In this document: piece after piece, positions 35,205 through 44,544 of the stretch
How the letters are laid out: each line of letters begins with the position of its first letter
How positions within the stretch are numbered: the first letter of the stretch is position 1
Made by a program: the position numbers and the translations under genes
Assembly (NCBI RefSeq): GCF_002860125.1
Contig: NZ_PGVA01000001.1
Coordinates: 124,001-188,000, forward strand
Direction of reading: 5' to 3'
Length of the DNA: 64,000 bases
Source: Bacillus canaveralius
GTDB taxonomy: Bacteria; Bacillota; Bacilli; Bacillales; Cytobacillaceae
The notes under the pieces: model-generated
The model's input: the letters and a program-made list of their open reading frames with translations, nothing else
Databases searched by the model: none
Told to the model about the DNA's origin: nothing

Positions 35205-37469
35205 TTAGCTATGGCAGCTTTCACATTCTTCGATAACAGCGCTTGAGGTCGAGCGCACATAATAGGTCGTTTTCAGTCCTTGTTCCCATGCAAGCATGTG
35301 CAGCTCAAGCAGTTCTTTTGCTTTAATGTCGTTGCGCACATATATGTTGAACGATATTGACTGGTCGATGTGCCGCTGGCGCTTCGCGTTTTGCAGGATG
35401 CTCCATTTTTGGTCGATCAAATATACAGATTTGTAGTACCAATTAGTGTGTGGATTTAGATCTGGCGCTGTCACGGGAATCTTGTAATCTTTCTTTTCTT
35501 CTGAATACTCCTTGCGAAAAATCGGGTCAATTCCCGATGTTGAACCGGCAATGATCGCCGTTGATGAATTCGGCGCAACTGCCAGCAAATAACCGTTGCG
35601 AATACCATATTTATTGATCTCTGCTCTTAGTTCCTGCCACCTGGCTGAATGATAACCCCGCTTTTCAAAATATGCTCCGGTTTCCCAGCTTGACCCCGGG
35701 AACAAAGGATAAGCCGCCTTTTCCCTCGCAATTTCAATACTGGCTTTAATCGTCAAATAAGCGATTTCCTCATAAAGTTCATCACAATATTGGACAGCTT
35801 TATCTGTCTCCCAGGCAATTCCTTTCAATGCAAGCAAGTGATGCCAGCCAAAGGTGCCGAGCCCAATTCCCCTGTATTTTTGATTCGTCAGGTTTGCCTG
35901 CAGAACTGGAATGTCATTTAAATCAATCACGTTATCGAGCATTCTTACCTGAATGGCAATAAGCCTTTCCAAAACGCCTTCCTGAACCGCTTTCGCTAGT
36001 GAAATCGACGACAGGTTGCAGACGACAAAATCGCCAGGTTCCTTAACGGTAATGATTTTTCCATCCTCCGTTTTTTCTTCAGTTACCGTGGTCGGGCTCT
36101 GGTTTTGCGTGATTTCTGTGCATAGATTGCTGCAGTAAATCATGCCTTGATGATAGTTGCTGTTAGCCCGGTTCACTGTGTCCCGATAAAACATGTATGG
36201 AGTCCCTGTTTCAAGCTGCGAAATCATGATGGCTTTAAAAACCTCGATAGTGGGAACGGTATGTCTTGTCAAATCCTGGTGGTTGACGCATTCGAAATAT
36301 TTTTTTCTAAATGTGCCGCTGCCTGGTTCTTCATCAAAATAATCTTCAAGTGAGTAACCCATTACGGTCCGAACCTCATGTGGATCGAATAGATGCCAAT
36401 CCCCGCGTTCGCGGACGAGCTCCATAAACAAGTCGGGTATACAGACACCTGTGAATAAATCGTGGGTGCGCAGCCGTTCGTCACCATTGTTCAAGCGAGA
36501 TTCAAGGAAAGAAAAAATATCCTTGTGCCAAACATCAAGATAAACGGCAATTGCTCCCTGTCTCTGCCCAAGCTGGTCAACACTTACGGCTGTGTTGTTT
36601 AATTGTTTCATCCACGGAATCGTCCCCGAGGAAACGCCCTTGAAGCCTTTTATGTCGCTGCCGCGCGCTCTGATTTTACCCAGGTAAACGCCGATGCCGC
36701 CGCCGTTTTTCGATAGATTGGCAATATCGGTGTTGGAATCATAAATCCCGCGCAGACTGTCCTCAACGGTATCAATAAAGCAGCTCGATAGCTGTCCGTA
36801 GCTTTTGCCGGCATTGGCAAGGGTCGGTGTCGCCACAGTCATCAGCAGATTGGACATCGCCCAGTATGCTTCCTTGATCAAGTCAAATCGTTTTTCTTTT
36901 GGTTCATTCATCATCAGCGTCATCGCAATGATTAAGAAACGTTCCTGGGGGAGTTCGTGAATTTCACCTGCATGGGATTTAGCCAAGTATCTTTCAGACA
37001 GGGTAACGAGGCCGATATATGTAAACAAAAGATCCTGTTCAGCATTGATAAGACTGCCTAAAGTCTTAATTTCCTGCTCTGTATAAGCTTGCATTAGTTT
37101 GCTGCTGTAAATTCCAAGCTTTGTGAGCTTTAGAATCAGGTCGTAAAAGCTTCCGTATTTTTCGCTTGAACGATAGCCCCTCGAGATAGACGCTTTTTCG
37201 TAAAGCCTTTCTAAATATATTCTTGCCGCAACATACGTCCAGTCCGGTTCACCAGCAGAAATTCGTTCTAATGCCGCCAAAATCATGTCATTGGCAAGTT
37301 TGTCCTTATGAATGTTTTGTTTTGATGACAGCAATGTTGAGATTTTTTCAGCAAATTCAGCTGCATGGAGACCCGGGTATGGCGCAGTTATTTGCTGAAT
37401 AAACTGATGCACCTCCTGCAAATTTCCCGAGTCTAAATCAGAATAAGCTGTTGGCAGTTGTAAAGTCAT
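35205..37469 (-). CDS. nrdA: Ribonucleoside-diphosphate reductase class Ia alpha subunit
   Basis: 754 residues from ATG 37469 after AGAAGGGAGAAATATAATC. Features: ATP-cone-like and N-terminal helical region, LANAGKSYGQLSSCFIDTVE (active-site cysteine strand), NLSKNGGGIGVYLGKIRARG, the finger-loop region YCSNLCTEI (radical cysteine and conserved Glu), APNSSTAIIAGSTSGIDPIF, the Tyr pair in the KTTYYVRS strand, and the C-terminal redox pair CESCHS. It reduces NDPs (or NTPs) to deoxynucleotides with NrdB in the cytoplasm. Expression is expected to be repressed by NrdR (two boxes) and by adenosylcobalamin through the leader riboswitch. Confidence 0.95.
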   Translation of the reverse strand: MTLQLPTAYSDLDSGNLQEVHQFIQQITAPYPGLHAAEFAEKISTLLSSKQNIHKDKLANDMILAALERISAGEPDWTYVAARIYLERLYEKASISRGYRSSEKYGSFYDLILKLTKLGIYSSKLMQAYTEQEIKTLGSLINAEQDLLFTYIGLVTLSERYLAKSHAGEIHELPQERFLIIAMTLMMNEPKEKRFDLIKEAYWAMSNLLMTVATPTLANAGKSYGQLSSCFIDTVEDSLRGIYDSNTDIANLSKNGGGIGVYLGKIRARGSDIKGFKGVSSGTIPWMKQLNNTAVSVDQLGQRQGAIAVYLDVWHKDIFSFLESRLNNGDERLRTHDLFTGVCIPDLFMELVRERGDWHLFDPHEVRTVMGYSLEDYFDEEPGSGTFRKKYFECVNHQDLTRHTVPTIEVFKAIMISQLETGTPYMFYRDTVNRANSNYHQGMIYCSNLCTEITQNQSPTTVTEEKTEDGKIITVKEPGDFVVCNLSSISLAKAVQEGVLERLIAIQVRMLDNVIDLNDIPVLQANLTNQKYRGIGLGTFGWHHLLALKGIAWETDKAVQYCDELYEEIAYLTIKASIEIAREKAAYPLFPGSSWETGAYFEKRGYHSARWQELRAEINKYGIRNGYLLAVAPNSSTAIIAGSTSGIDPIFRKEYSEEKKDYKIPVTAPDLNPHTNWYYKSVYLIDQKWSILQNAKRQRHIDQSISFNIYVRNDIKAKELLELHMLAWEQGLKTTYYVRSTSSAVIEECESCHS

Positions 37470-37494
37470 GATTATATTTCTCCCTTCTAGTCAA

Positions 37495-37530
37495 TAAAAA
37501 AAACCGCCCATCGGTAAAGATGAGCGGATA
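37495..37530 (-). terminator. Riboswitch expression-platform terminator before nrdA
   Basis: On the minus strand CCGCTCAT (37530-37523) pairs with ATGGGCGG (37511-37504, one G-U), followed by seven or more Ts. It sits between the cobalamin aptamer and the nrdA ribosome binding site, so ligand-dependent termination is likely. Confidence 0.8.
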
Positions 37531-37612
37531 GAACGAAGAAGAATTCAGGTTATCGAAATGACCTTTTCCTCGCTCTATCCTCTCAACTCCCGAAGAAGAT
37601 AGTACGTATAAA

Positions 37613-37768
37613 AAAGGCAGGTCTCCTGGCTCATGCTTCACTCTACTTTAAGTTCCTTCCCATGAGAGCTCTCACAGTGGATACACTTATTTCATCAGCA
37701 TTTACAGTTGCGGGGACAGCTCCGGACTCACACCGGATTCCCTATTATGTCGAAGCTTTCGACACCCT
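37613..37768 (-). ncRNA. Cobalamin (B12) riboswitch controlling nrdAB
   Basis: On the minus strand the conserved core is plain: GGGAATCCGGTGTGAGTCCG, AGCTGTCCCCGCAACTGTAA, then the B12 box GAGCCAGGAGACCTGCC near 37635-37616. The GGGTGTCG...CGAC stem opens the aptamer at 37768. Cobalamin riboswitches shut down genes when adenosylcobalamin is plentiful. Upstream of a B12-independent reductase they imply a B12-dependent class II reductase elsewhere, as known for Streptomyces nrdABS. Confidence 0.95.
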
Positions 37769-37780
37769 TTTCATTGGAAA

Positions 37781-37838
37781 ACACAAAATATTGAACTGTT
37801 AGCGTTATAAATCACTATATATAGTGATGTAAATCACA
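37781..37838 (-). promoter_or_regulatory. Paired NrdR boxes and overlapping Fnr-like palindrome upstream of nrdAB
   Basis: Box 1 is TCACTATATATAGTGA (37812-37827), nearly ideal for the NrdR consensus acaCwAtATaTwGtgt. Box 2 is ACACAAAATATTGAAC (37781-37796), a weaker match. Their centres are 31 bp apart, the three-helical-turn spacing known for NrdR. AGTGATGTAAATCACA (37823-37838) is one mismatch from TGTGA-N6-TCACA, a possible Fnr site. Confidence 0.75.
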
Positions 37839-37921
37839 TTATAAATTGAAAAGACAAAATTCGCAAATGAATTTTCTCAATTTTTTTAAAAAATTATAAA
37901 ACAGCTGTCTAAACCTACATA

Positions 37922-37957
37922 GAAAAAGCGATCCAGCAACTCCTGGACCGCTTTTTA
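37922..37957. terminator. Terminator-like hairpin in the nrdA/mapA divergent region
   Basis: AAAAAGCG-rTCCAG pairs with CTGGA-CCGCTTTTT; symmetrical A/T tracts. No gene directly precedes it, so it may be a relic or insulate the two divergent promoters. Confidence 0.6.
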
Positions 37958-38328
37958 GATTCAACTTGAATTTCCACATAAAAATTTATTTAAATGATAT
38001 CATTTGCCGCGGTGATATTCCACTTGATGGTTTTTAACCTAAACGACGAAAGCCCTACCTCTCTAACGTCCTTACGGCTCCGAAGCCGATCCAGTGTGAA
38101 TAAGTATTACTATAAAACAAAAGTAGAACGCCTATTTTTTCATACATATCATTTCTTCAATCATTAATTCAAGAAGGGCGAATTTCTATATTATACATTA
38201 TATTATCTTAATATGCAATAGTTTTTGAAAAAAACCTCTGCGAATAATGAGTCAACGTTTATAAATGGGAAGTACGCAATTTTTTTCGCGCAAAAACCAT
38301 GGTTGATCCGACCAGTGGAATGAAATCG
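37958..38328. other. Intergenic stretch upstream of mapA, nothing identified
   Basis: About 370 bp with a GC-richer patch at 38041-38095 (ACGGCTCCGAAGCCGATCC) inside AT-rich DNA. No gene, known riboswitch or repeat recognised. Confidence 0.4.
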
Positions 38329-38353
38329 TGCTATAATTAGTGCAAACGTTTGC
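38329..38353 (+). promoter_or_regulatory. Extended -10 promoter with LacI-type operator for mapA-pgmB
   Basis: TGCTATAAT (38329-38337) is an extended -10. GCAAACGTTTGC (38342-38353) is a perfect palindrome with the central CG of LacI/GalR-family operators, placed over the predicted start point, so a maltose-responsive LacI-type repressor or CcpA is likely. Confidence 0.7.
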
Positions 38354-38379
38354 TCAACTTGAAAAAGGGAGATAGAGCC

Positions 38380-40692
38380 ATGAAAAGATTATTCGAAATT
38401 AATAGCTGGAAAATCATCGAAACGGAGTTGCACAAAGAAAACTTTCGTTTAGCTGAAAGCGTCATGAGTCTTGGAAACGGCCATATGGGCATGAGAGGGA
38501 ACTTTGAGGAATCTTTTTCCGGTGATCACCATCAAGGCTCTTATATTGCCGGTGTTTGGTTTCCTGATAAAACCCGTGTCGGCTGGTGGAAAAACGGCTA
38601 TCCTGAATATTTTGGCAAAGTGATCAACTCCACGAACTTTATTGGCATTCGCCTGTTTCTTGATGGGGAAGAGGTTGACCTCAATAAAGCGAAAATAAAA
38701 GAATATTACCGCGAGCTGGATATGCAGCATGGTGTTTTGACAAGGACATTCACGGTTGTCGATAATGGAAAAGAGACGCTGGTTGAAACGGTGAGATTTT
38801 TATCTGTTGCAGAACCGGAACTGGCTGTTATTCGCTACTCTGTAACCGCTCTCAACTATGAAGGGAGTATGAAGCTTATCCCTTACCTGGACGGTGATGT
38901 TCGCAATGAAGACGCCAATTATGATGAGGACTTTTGGATAGAGATAAGCAAGGATGTGCAAGATTTCCAGGGCCATCTCGTTATGAAAACAAAAGACAAT
39001 CCTTTTGGAACTCCAACATTCCAGGTTGCAGTCGCCATGAAGCTGGCAGTCCAGGGGGAAATGACAAAAATGGTTGCCAATATGGACACGGAATACGTGG
39101 ATAATGTGATCGAGGCAAGAGCTGCACAAGGAAAAACGATCCATGTTTATAAGTATGTAGCGGTTACTACTGATAGAGACCATGAAGCTGCAAACTTAGT
39201 TCACAAAGGTCAAATGATTTTGGAACACTCTTATCAAAAGGGGTTTGACGGATTGCTTGAAGAGCATCGGCAGGAATGGTTAAAGAGATGGAGCCGGGCA
39301 GATGTTGAAATTTCCGGTGATGACGAGGCCCAGCAAGGAATCCGTTTTAATTTGTTCCAGCTATTTTCAACCTATTACGGAGAGGATTCCCGTTTAAATA
39401 TTGGTCCAAAAGGTTTCACTGGTGAAAAATACGGCGGGGCAACTTATTGGGATACTGAAGCTTATGCTATTCCGCTTTATTTGTCCACGGCAGACGCCAG
39501 TGTCGCTCGTAATCTCTGTATCTATCGCCATAACCAGCTTGATGGTGCCTATGGCAATGCCCGGAAGCAGGGCATTAAAGGCGCTTTGTATCCGATGGTG
39601 ACCTTCAATGGCATTGAATGCCATAACGAATGGGAGATCACATTTGAAGAAATACATCGCAACGGTGCGATTGCTTACGCCATTTACAATTATGTTAATT
39701 ATACAGGTGACCGCGAATATCTTCAGGAATTCGGAGTGGACGTCCTGATTGGTATCGCACGCTTTTGGGCCGATCGGGTTCATTTTAATAAAAAGAAACA
39801 GCTTTATATGATTCATGGTGTTACCGGACCAAACGAATACGAGAATAATATAAACAATAACTGGTATACGAACCGGATTGCGATGTGGACGCTTAGCTAC
39901 GCTCTTGAAGTGATCGATTTTTTACGGAAAAATAGTCATCTGGCAAAGCTGCAGGAGTTGAACATTAGCGAGACAGAAATGCTCGAATGGAAGCACATCG
40001 CAGCGAACATGTACCTTCCGTATGATGAAGAGCTTGATGTGTTTGTGCAGCATGATACTTTTTTAGATAAGGACTTAATGACCGTAGATCAGCTAGAGCC
40101 TAGCGATAGGCCGATTAATCAGAACTGGTCCTGGGACAAAATTCTGCGCAGCTGCTTTATTAAACAGGCGGATGTTCTGCAAGGGCTTTATTTTCTTAAC
40201 CATGAGTTTTCGAATGAAGAGAAACGGCGCAATTTCGAATTTTACGAGCCGATGACCGTCCATGAATCCTCCTTATCTCCAAGTATCCATGCTGTGTTGG
40301 CGGCTGAACTTGGAATGGAGAAAAAAGCTTACGAAATGTACAATCGCACCGCCCGCCTTGATCTCGATAATTATAATAACGATACGGAAGACGGCCTTCA
40401 TATTACAAGCATGACGGGCTCGTGGCTGGCAATTGTGCAAGGCTTTGCCGGGATGAGGACGGCGAATGAAACATTGTCATTTGCCCCATTCATTCCAAAC
40501 GCGTGGGATCGCTACAGCTTTAACATTATTTATCGAAGCCATGAAATCAAAGTAGAAGTAACAAAAGACGAAGTGATTATTTCACAGCGGGGCTCAGAGC
40601 TGCAGCTGTCGCTCTATGGCGAACCGAAAACAATTTTCGCCAATGGGAAACTTAATGTACCGCTTAACGGCAAAGGAGGTCGCCATGAATAA
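38380..40692 (+). CDS. mapA: Glycoside hydrolase family 65 maltose phosphorylase
   Basis: 770 residues from ATG 38380 after GGGAGATAGAGCC. GH65 architecture: N-terminal beta-sandwich ([20 protein letters not shown]), linker, (alpha/alpha)6 barrel and C-terminal beta domain. The catalytic acid lies in [18 protein letters not shown] at about residue 485, agreeing with Glu487 of Lactobacillus maltose phosphorylase, and the phosphate site region is [11 protein letters not shown]. Reaction: maltose + Pi to glucose + beta-glucose 1-phosphate, in the cytoplasm. Other GH65 specificities (trehalose, kojibiose) are possible, but ENNINNNW favours maltose. The stop overlaps pgmB, which consumes the product. 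Confidence 0.9.
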   Translation: MKRLFEINSWKIIETELHKENFRLAESVMSLGNGHMGMRGNFEESFSGDHHQGSYIAGVWFPDKTRVGWWKNGYPEYFGKVINSTNFIGIRLFLDGEEVDLNKAKIKEYYRELDMQHGVLTRTFTVVDNGKETLVETVRFLSVAEPELAVIRYSVTALNYEGSMKLIPYLDGDVRNEDANYDEDFWIEISKDVQDFQGHLVMKTKDNPFGTPTFQVAVAMKLAVQGEMTKMVANMDTEYVDNVIEARAAQGKTIHVYKYVAVTTDRDHEAANLVHKGQMILEHSYQKGFDGLLEEHRQEWLKRWSRADVEISGDDEAQQGIRFNLFQLFSTYYGEDSRLNIGPKGFTGEKYGGATYWDTEAYAIPLYLSTADASVARNLCIYRHNQLDGAYGNARKQGIKGALYPMVTFNGIECHNEWEITFEEIHRNGAIAYAIYNYVNYTGDREYLQEFGVDVLIGIARFWADRVHFNKKKQLYMIHGVTGPNEYENNINNNWYTNRIAMWTLSYALEVIDFLRKNSHLAKLQELNISETEMLEWKHIAANMYLPYDEELDVFVQHDTFLDKDLMTVDQLEPSDRPINQNWSWDKILRSCFIKQADVLQGLYFLNHEFSNEEKRRNFEFYEPMTVHESSLSPSIHAVLAAELGMEKKAYEMYNRTARLDLDNYNNDTEDGLHITSMTGSWLAIVQGFAGMRTANETLSFAPFIPNAWDRYSFNIIYRSHEIKVEVTKDEVIISQRGSELQLSLYGEPKTIFANGKLNVPLNGKGGRHE

Positions 40693-41359
40693 ACCGCTTG
40701 AAGCTGTTATTTTCGATCTTGATGGAGTCATTACCGATACCGCAGAGTACCATTACTTAGCCTGGAAAGCGCTCGCCGATCAGCTTGGAATTCCGTTCTC
40801 GCGCCAGTTCAACGAAGAATTGAAAGGGATTTCCCGCATGGATTCGCTTGAAAAAATTCTTACTCACGGCGGGAAACAAGCCCGATTTTCAAGCGAGGAA
40901 AAAGATCAACTGGCTGCTAAAAAAAACGAACATTATTTAAACTTGATTAACAGGATTACACCTGCGGATTTGTTGCCAGGGATCTGGAAATTTGTTGCCG
41001 ATATCAACGCGGCAGGCGTAAAGCTCGGAATTGCGTCAGCCAGCAAAAATGCGATGACCGTCCTTGAAGCTCTCGGTATCAGGGAACAATTTGATATCAT
41101 TGTCGATGCAAGAACAATATGTCACGGAAAACCCGATCCGGAAATCTTTATAACTGCTGCAAAGCTGCTGGAAGCCGAACCATCCGCCTGTATTGGAATT
41201 GAAGATGCAACAGCAGGCGTGGAAGCAATAAAAGCGGCGGGAATGTTTGCCATTGCGATCGGTCCTAAGGAACAGTTTGAGAAAGCCGATCTCGTCTATA
41301 ATGACACTTCTGAACTATCATTTACAGAAGTGGCGAAAAGATATCGATTGAAAGAATAG
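40685..41359 (+). CDS. pgmB: Beta-phosphoglucomutase
   Basis: 224 residues from ATG 40685 after AAAGGAGGTCGCC, overlapping mapA by 8 bp. HAD-superfamily: [16 protein letters not shown] (nucleophile and acid Asp), the specificity loop with [38 protein letters not shown] and the Mg-binding [15 protein letters not shown]. Converts beta-glucose 1-phosphate from MapA into glucose 6-phosphate, linking maltose phosphorolysis to glycolysis. Co-transcribed with mapA under the LacI-type operator. Confidence 0.95.
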   Translation: MNKPLEAVIFDLDGVITDTAEYHYLAWKALADQLGIPFSRQFNEELKGISRMDSLEKILTHGGKQARFSSEEKDQLAAKKNEHYLNLINRITPADLLPGIWKFVADINAAGVKLGIASASKNAMTVLEALGIREQFDIIVDARTICHGKPDPEIFITAAKLLEAEPSACIGIEDATAGVEAIKAAGMFAIAIGPKEQFEKADLVYNDTSELSFTEVAKRYRLKE

Positions 41360-41366
41360 CGCACGA

Positions 41367-41402
41367 AACCACCTGGAGCTAATATTCCAGGTGGTTGTTT
41401 TA
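41367..41402 (+). terminator. Intrinsic terminator after pgmB
   Basis: ACCACCTGGA (41367-41376) pairs with TCCAGGTGGT (41386-41395), then TGTTTTAT. Confidence 0.85.
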
Positions 41403-41437
41403 TATGGTTGACTCGTTTCGCTTTATTAGCCTTTGCC

Positions 41438-42555
41438 CAGTCCGAACGGGACCCGCGTTCAGACAGGCTATTGCTTTTTTGTCCATGCCCAGTCCGAACG
41501 AGACCAGTGTTCAGACAGGCTTACGCTTTTTTGGCCGTGCTCAGTCCGAATGAGACCCGTGTTCAGACAGGCTTACGCTTTTTTGGCCGTGCTCAGTCCG
41601 AATGAGACCCGTGTTAAGACAGGCTTTTGCTTTTTTATCCTCGCCCAGTCCGAACGAGACCCGTGTTCAGACAGGCTTTTGCTTTATTGTCCTCGCCAAG
41701 TCCGAACGAGACCCGTGTTCAGACAGGCTTTTGCTTTATTGTCCATGCCCAGTCCGAACGAGACCCGTGTTCAGACAGGCTTACGCTTTTTTGGCCGTGC
41801 TCAGTCCGAATGAGACCCGCGTTCAGACAGGCTATTGCTTTTTTGGCCATGCTCAGTCCGAATGAGACCCGTGTTCAGACAGGCTTACACTTATTTGTCC
41901 ATGCTCAGTCCGAACGAGACCCGTGTTCAGACAGGCTATTGCTTTTTTGTCCATGCCCAGTCCGAATGAGACCCGTGTTCAGACAGGCTTTTGCTTTATT
42001 GTCCATGCCCAGTCCGAACGAGACCCGTGTTCAGACAGGCTATTGCTTTTTTGTCCTCGCCAAGTCCGAACGAGACCCGTGTTCAGACAGGCTATTGCTT
42101 TTTTGTCCATGCCCAGTCCGAATGAGACCCGTGTTCAGACAGGCTATTGCTTTTTCGTCCATGCTCAGTCCGAACGAGACCCGTGTTCAGACAGGCTTAC
42201 GCTTTTTTGGCCGTGCTCAGTCCGAATGAGACCCGCGTTCAGACAGGCTTTTGCTTTTTTGGCCATGCTCAGTCCGAATGAGACCCGTGTTCAGACAGGC
42301 TATTGCTTTTTTGTCCTCGCCAAGTCCGAACGAGACCCGTGTTCAGACAGGCTATTGCTTTTTTGTCCTCGCCAAGTCCGAACGAGACCCGCGTTCAGAC
42401 AGGCTATTGCTTTATTGTCCATGCCCAATCCGAATGAGACCCGTGTTCAGACAGGCTATTGCTTTTTTGGCCATGCTCAGTCCGAACGAAACCTGTGTGT
42501 TCAGACAGGCTTTCACTTTTTAATTCTTGCCCAGTCGGAATCAACCCGCATTAAA
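41438..42555. repeat. Tandem array of 21 units of 52 bp
   Basis: Units begin at CAGTCCGAACGAGACCCGTG and continue TTCAGACAGGC, a TATTGC/TTACGC/TTTTGC variant, a T tract and GTCCATGCC or similar. Starts fall exactly every 52 bp from 41438 to 42478; the 21st has a 2-bp insertion and a degenerate 22nd begins at 42532. Variation is confined to a few positions (GAAC/GAAT, TATTGC/TTACGC/TTTTGC, GTCCATGCC/GTCCTCGCC/GGCCGTGCT), combined like shuffled modules. Each unit can fold: GTCCGAAC pairs with GTTCAGAC with one mismatch, followed by a T tract. The consensus has no stop codon in any plus-strand frame, so long spurious frames appear; none has a ribosome binding site. It fills the pgmB-SDR intergenic space; 42556-42706 holds nothing else. 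Confidence 0.95.
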
Positions 42556-42706
42556 CCCTGACCGAGTGACACATCAAGCAAAAAAAATAATTGAGAATTA
42601 TGATAACTTTTGCAAAAATTATCTGAATAATTGAAAATATAGGAGTAATGATATCACTGGGGAAATTCTTAGCTAAAAAGAAAGTATTGATGAGGAGTGG
42701 AACGGG

Positions 42707-43474
42707 ATGGAGATCAAGGAAACGATTGCGGTTGTATCGGGCGGCGCATCAGGACTGGGGGAAGCCACTGTTCGAAACATCGTTCAAAAAGGAGGTAAGG
42801 CTTTAATTCTTGATCTTTCCGAAGAACGTGGGAAGCGCCTTGAGTCGGAGTTGGGAAAGCGGGTCCTTTTTGTCAAAACCGATGTCACGAATGAACAGAA
42901 CATTGCTTCTGCCTTGCAGCAAGGCATTTCTGTATTTGGATCTATAAACACCGTCATTAATTGTGCAGGGATCGCAACCGGCGAAAAAATACTTGGCCGA
43001 CAAGGAGTCCATCGGCTCGATACATTTTCGCGGGTAATCTCAATCAATCTGGTGGGAAGCTTCAACGTTATCAGGCTTGCGGCCGAAAAAATGGTCAATA
43101 ATGAACAAAACAAAGCGGGTGAAAGAGGAGTAATCATCAATACTGCTTCAGTAGCCGCCTTCGAAGGGCAAATTGGCCAGGCGGCGTACAGTGCCTCAAA
43201 AGGCGGAATTGTCGCGATGACCTTACCGATTGCCAGAGAGCTGGCCGCCTTTGGAATTCGCGTTATGGCGATTGCTCCTGGCTTATTTCATACACCTATG
43301 TTCGATACTCTTCCAGAGCAAGCACGGTTATCACTTGGTAAAATAGTGCCGTTTCCTTCCAGGCTTGGCGAGCCGCATGAATACGCCATGCTGGTCGAAA
43401 GCATTCTGGAAAATCCAATGCTGAACGGAGAAACGATTCGCCTCGACGGCGGCATCCGTATGCAGCCCAAATAA
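42707..43474 (+). CDS. SDR-family 3-hydroxyacyl-CoA dehydrogenase-like protein
   Basis: 255 residues from ATG 42707 after GAGGAGTGGAACGGG. Short-chain dehydrogenase: NAD-binding VVSGGASGLGEATV, aspartate for NAD(H) in LILDLSEERG, NCAGI, catalytic Ser in NTASVAAFEGQIG and YSASKGG (Tyr-x3-Lys). The insertion GEKILGRQGVHRLDTFSRVI and the end NPMLNGETIRLDGGIRM match the type II 3-hydroxyacyl-CoA dehydrogenase (HSD10) subgroup, oxidising 3-hydroxyacyl-CoA in fatty acid or branched amino acid breakdown. The acyl-CoA dehydrogenase, thiolase and CoA ligase at 51-55 kb would supply the other steps, though in a separate operon. Confidence 0.88.
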   Translation: MEIKETIAVVSGGASGLGEATVRNIVQKGGKALILDLSEERGKRLESELGKRVLFVKTDVTNEQNIASALQQGISVFGSINTVINCAGIATGEKILGRQGVHRLDTFSRVISINLVGSFNVIRLAAEKMVNNEQNKAGERGVIINTASVAAFEGQIGQAAYSASKGGIVAMTLPIARELAAFGIRVMAIAPGLFHTPMFDTLPEQARLSLGKIVPFPSRLGEPHEYAMLVESILENPMLNGETIRLDGGIRMQPK

Positions 43475-43569
43475 AGGGCGACGTAACCAAGGGATAGTGC
43501 TTTTAAAAGAGAATTTGCGTTGTTCTGAAAAGCGGTTAGAAAGCAAATTAAAGAAGGAGTGATCAGATT

Positions 43570-44049
43570 ATGCTTACATTGTTTCGCTATAACTGGCAAG
43601 TGAGAGATGAGTGGTTTGACTGGTGCGAGCAGTTGCCGCAAGAAGAATACATAAAGCAGCGCACAGGGGGAGCTGGCAGTTTTCATGAGACGCTCCTTCA
43701 CATTATTGATGTAGAATATAGCTGGATTCGAGCGCTCGAGGCGAAATCGGATATCGAGATTGATTTTAAGGGTTTTGAATCACTTCAAAGAGTAAGAGAG
43801 CTATCGGAACGCTATCATCCTGAGATTTTCGCATTTTTACAAAAGTGGACGAGTGACATGGAGAACTTGCGATGTTCTGCACCATGGCTGGACGACGAGT
43901 TTACACGCGGAGAGGTTTTGCGCCATATTATCGCCCATGAAATCCACCATGTTGGCCAGCTGTCTGTTTGGGCAAGAGATCTGGATTTGCGACCGGTTTC
44001 AGCTAATCTGATTGGCAGAGGCCTGATGGAAAAACCTGTGAACGATTGA
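43570..44049 (+). CDS. DinB-family protein
   Basis: 159 residues from ATG 43570 after GAAGGAGTGATCAGATT. DinB/YfiT four-helix fold with the three metal-binding histidines: FHETLLHIIDVEYSW (first), and HIIAHEIHHVGQLSVWAR (second and third). DinB-like proteins are metal-dependent, often thiol (bacillithiol) transferases, or of unknown role; B. subtilis DinB itself is DNA-damage induced. No LexA box is seen upstream. About 95 bp after the SDR gene, perhaps co-transcribed; followed by a strong terminator. Confidence 0.85.
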   Translation: MLTLFRYNWQVRDEWFDWCEQLPQEEYIKQRTGGAGSFHETLLHIIDVEYSWIRALEAKSDIEIDFKGFESLQRVRELSERYHPEIFAFLQKWTSDMENLRCSAPWLDDEFTRGEVLRHIIAHEIHHVGQLSVWARDLDLRPVSANLIGRGLMEKPVND

Positions 44050-44053
44050 TACC

Positions 44054-44083
44054 AAAAGCAGCCGGACTCCGGCTGCTTTTGCT
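44054..44083 (+). terminator. Strong terminator between the DinB gene and the small minus-strand gene
   Basis: AAAAGCAGCCGG (44054-44065) pairs exactly with CCGGCTGCTTTT (44069-44080) across a 3-nt loop; it probably serves both convergent genes. Confidence 0.9.
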
Positions 44084-44087
44084 GTAA

Positions 44088-44198
44088 CTATCTTGGGGAA
44101 GGTGAAGATCCTTTTGTTTTGCGGCTATTTATGATTTTCTTAACAATTGGATAAATGACAGGCGCCCATTTAATGGCGGTTTTAATTAATCTTTTCAT
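44088..44198 (-). CDS. Small basic protein, 36 residues
   Basis: ATG 44198 follows ACTAGGAGGTAGACCTTC, an excellent ribosome binding site with 9-nt spacing. The product begins [19 protein letters not shown] and continues [11 protein letters not shown] to S-P-S-P-R; stop at 44088, next to the terminator. It is strongly cationic with an amphipathic or short membrane-associating helix. I do not recognise a named family. It is divergent from fdhF across a structured 345-bp region. Toxin-like, membrane-associated or regulatory roles are all open. Confidence 0.7.
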   Translation of the reverse strand: MKRLIKTAIKWAPVIYPIVKKIINSRKTKGSSPSPR

Positions 44199-44290
44199 GA
44201 AGGTCTACCTCCTAGTTTATTATTACTTATATTCCCGCGTTTCGACCGGAACAAACATAGAAGAATTCGGCAGAAAACGGCACTACAAAA

Positions 44291-44342
44291 GTGCTAGCAT
44301 TCTTCAAAATGGCTGAATCGCCAATCCAGCGCTAGCTAGCAC
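44291..44342. other. Structured region between the small gene and fdhF
   Basis: GTGCTAGC (44291-44298) and GCTAGCAC (44335-44342) are perfect complements closing a 36-nt loop that contains GGCTGAATCGCC. It could be an RNA leader of the small gene (minus strand), or a regulator site. No known riboswitch recognised. The rest of 44199-44544 shows nothing further. Confidence 0.4.
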
Positions 44343-44544
44343 CTCGAATCTTCAGAGTTTCCTCTTCTTGTATCTATTTCATTTGAAAACCAACCGTCTT
44401 TTATTACTGTCCGAACTATTTTTAAAGTTATCAGCATTTTCACCATGTCTGATTTTATTAGGTTTGATCATAAAAACGTTAGGGTAGTGGAAATCTGAGT
44501 AACTCTTTTTTTGAAAGATTAGTAGAGAGAAAGGATGAGGCAAT

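Noticed and set aside
41438-42555. CRISPR array
   Set aside because: Units are contiguous without unique spacers, the variable positions are few and recurring, and there are no cas genes.
41401-42561. Several overlapping plus-strand reading frames of 65-212 codons in the 52-bp array
   Set aside because: 52 is not a multiple of 3 and the consensus unit has no stop codon, so all three frames are open by periodicity. None has a ribosome binding site or promoter of its own.
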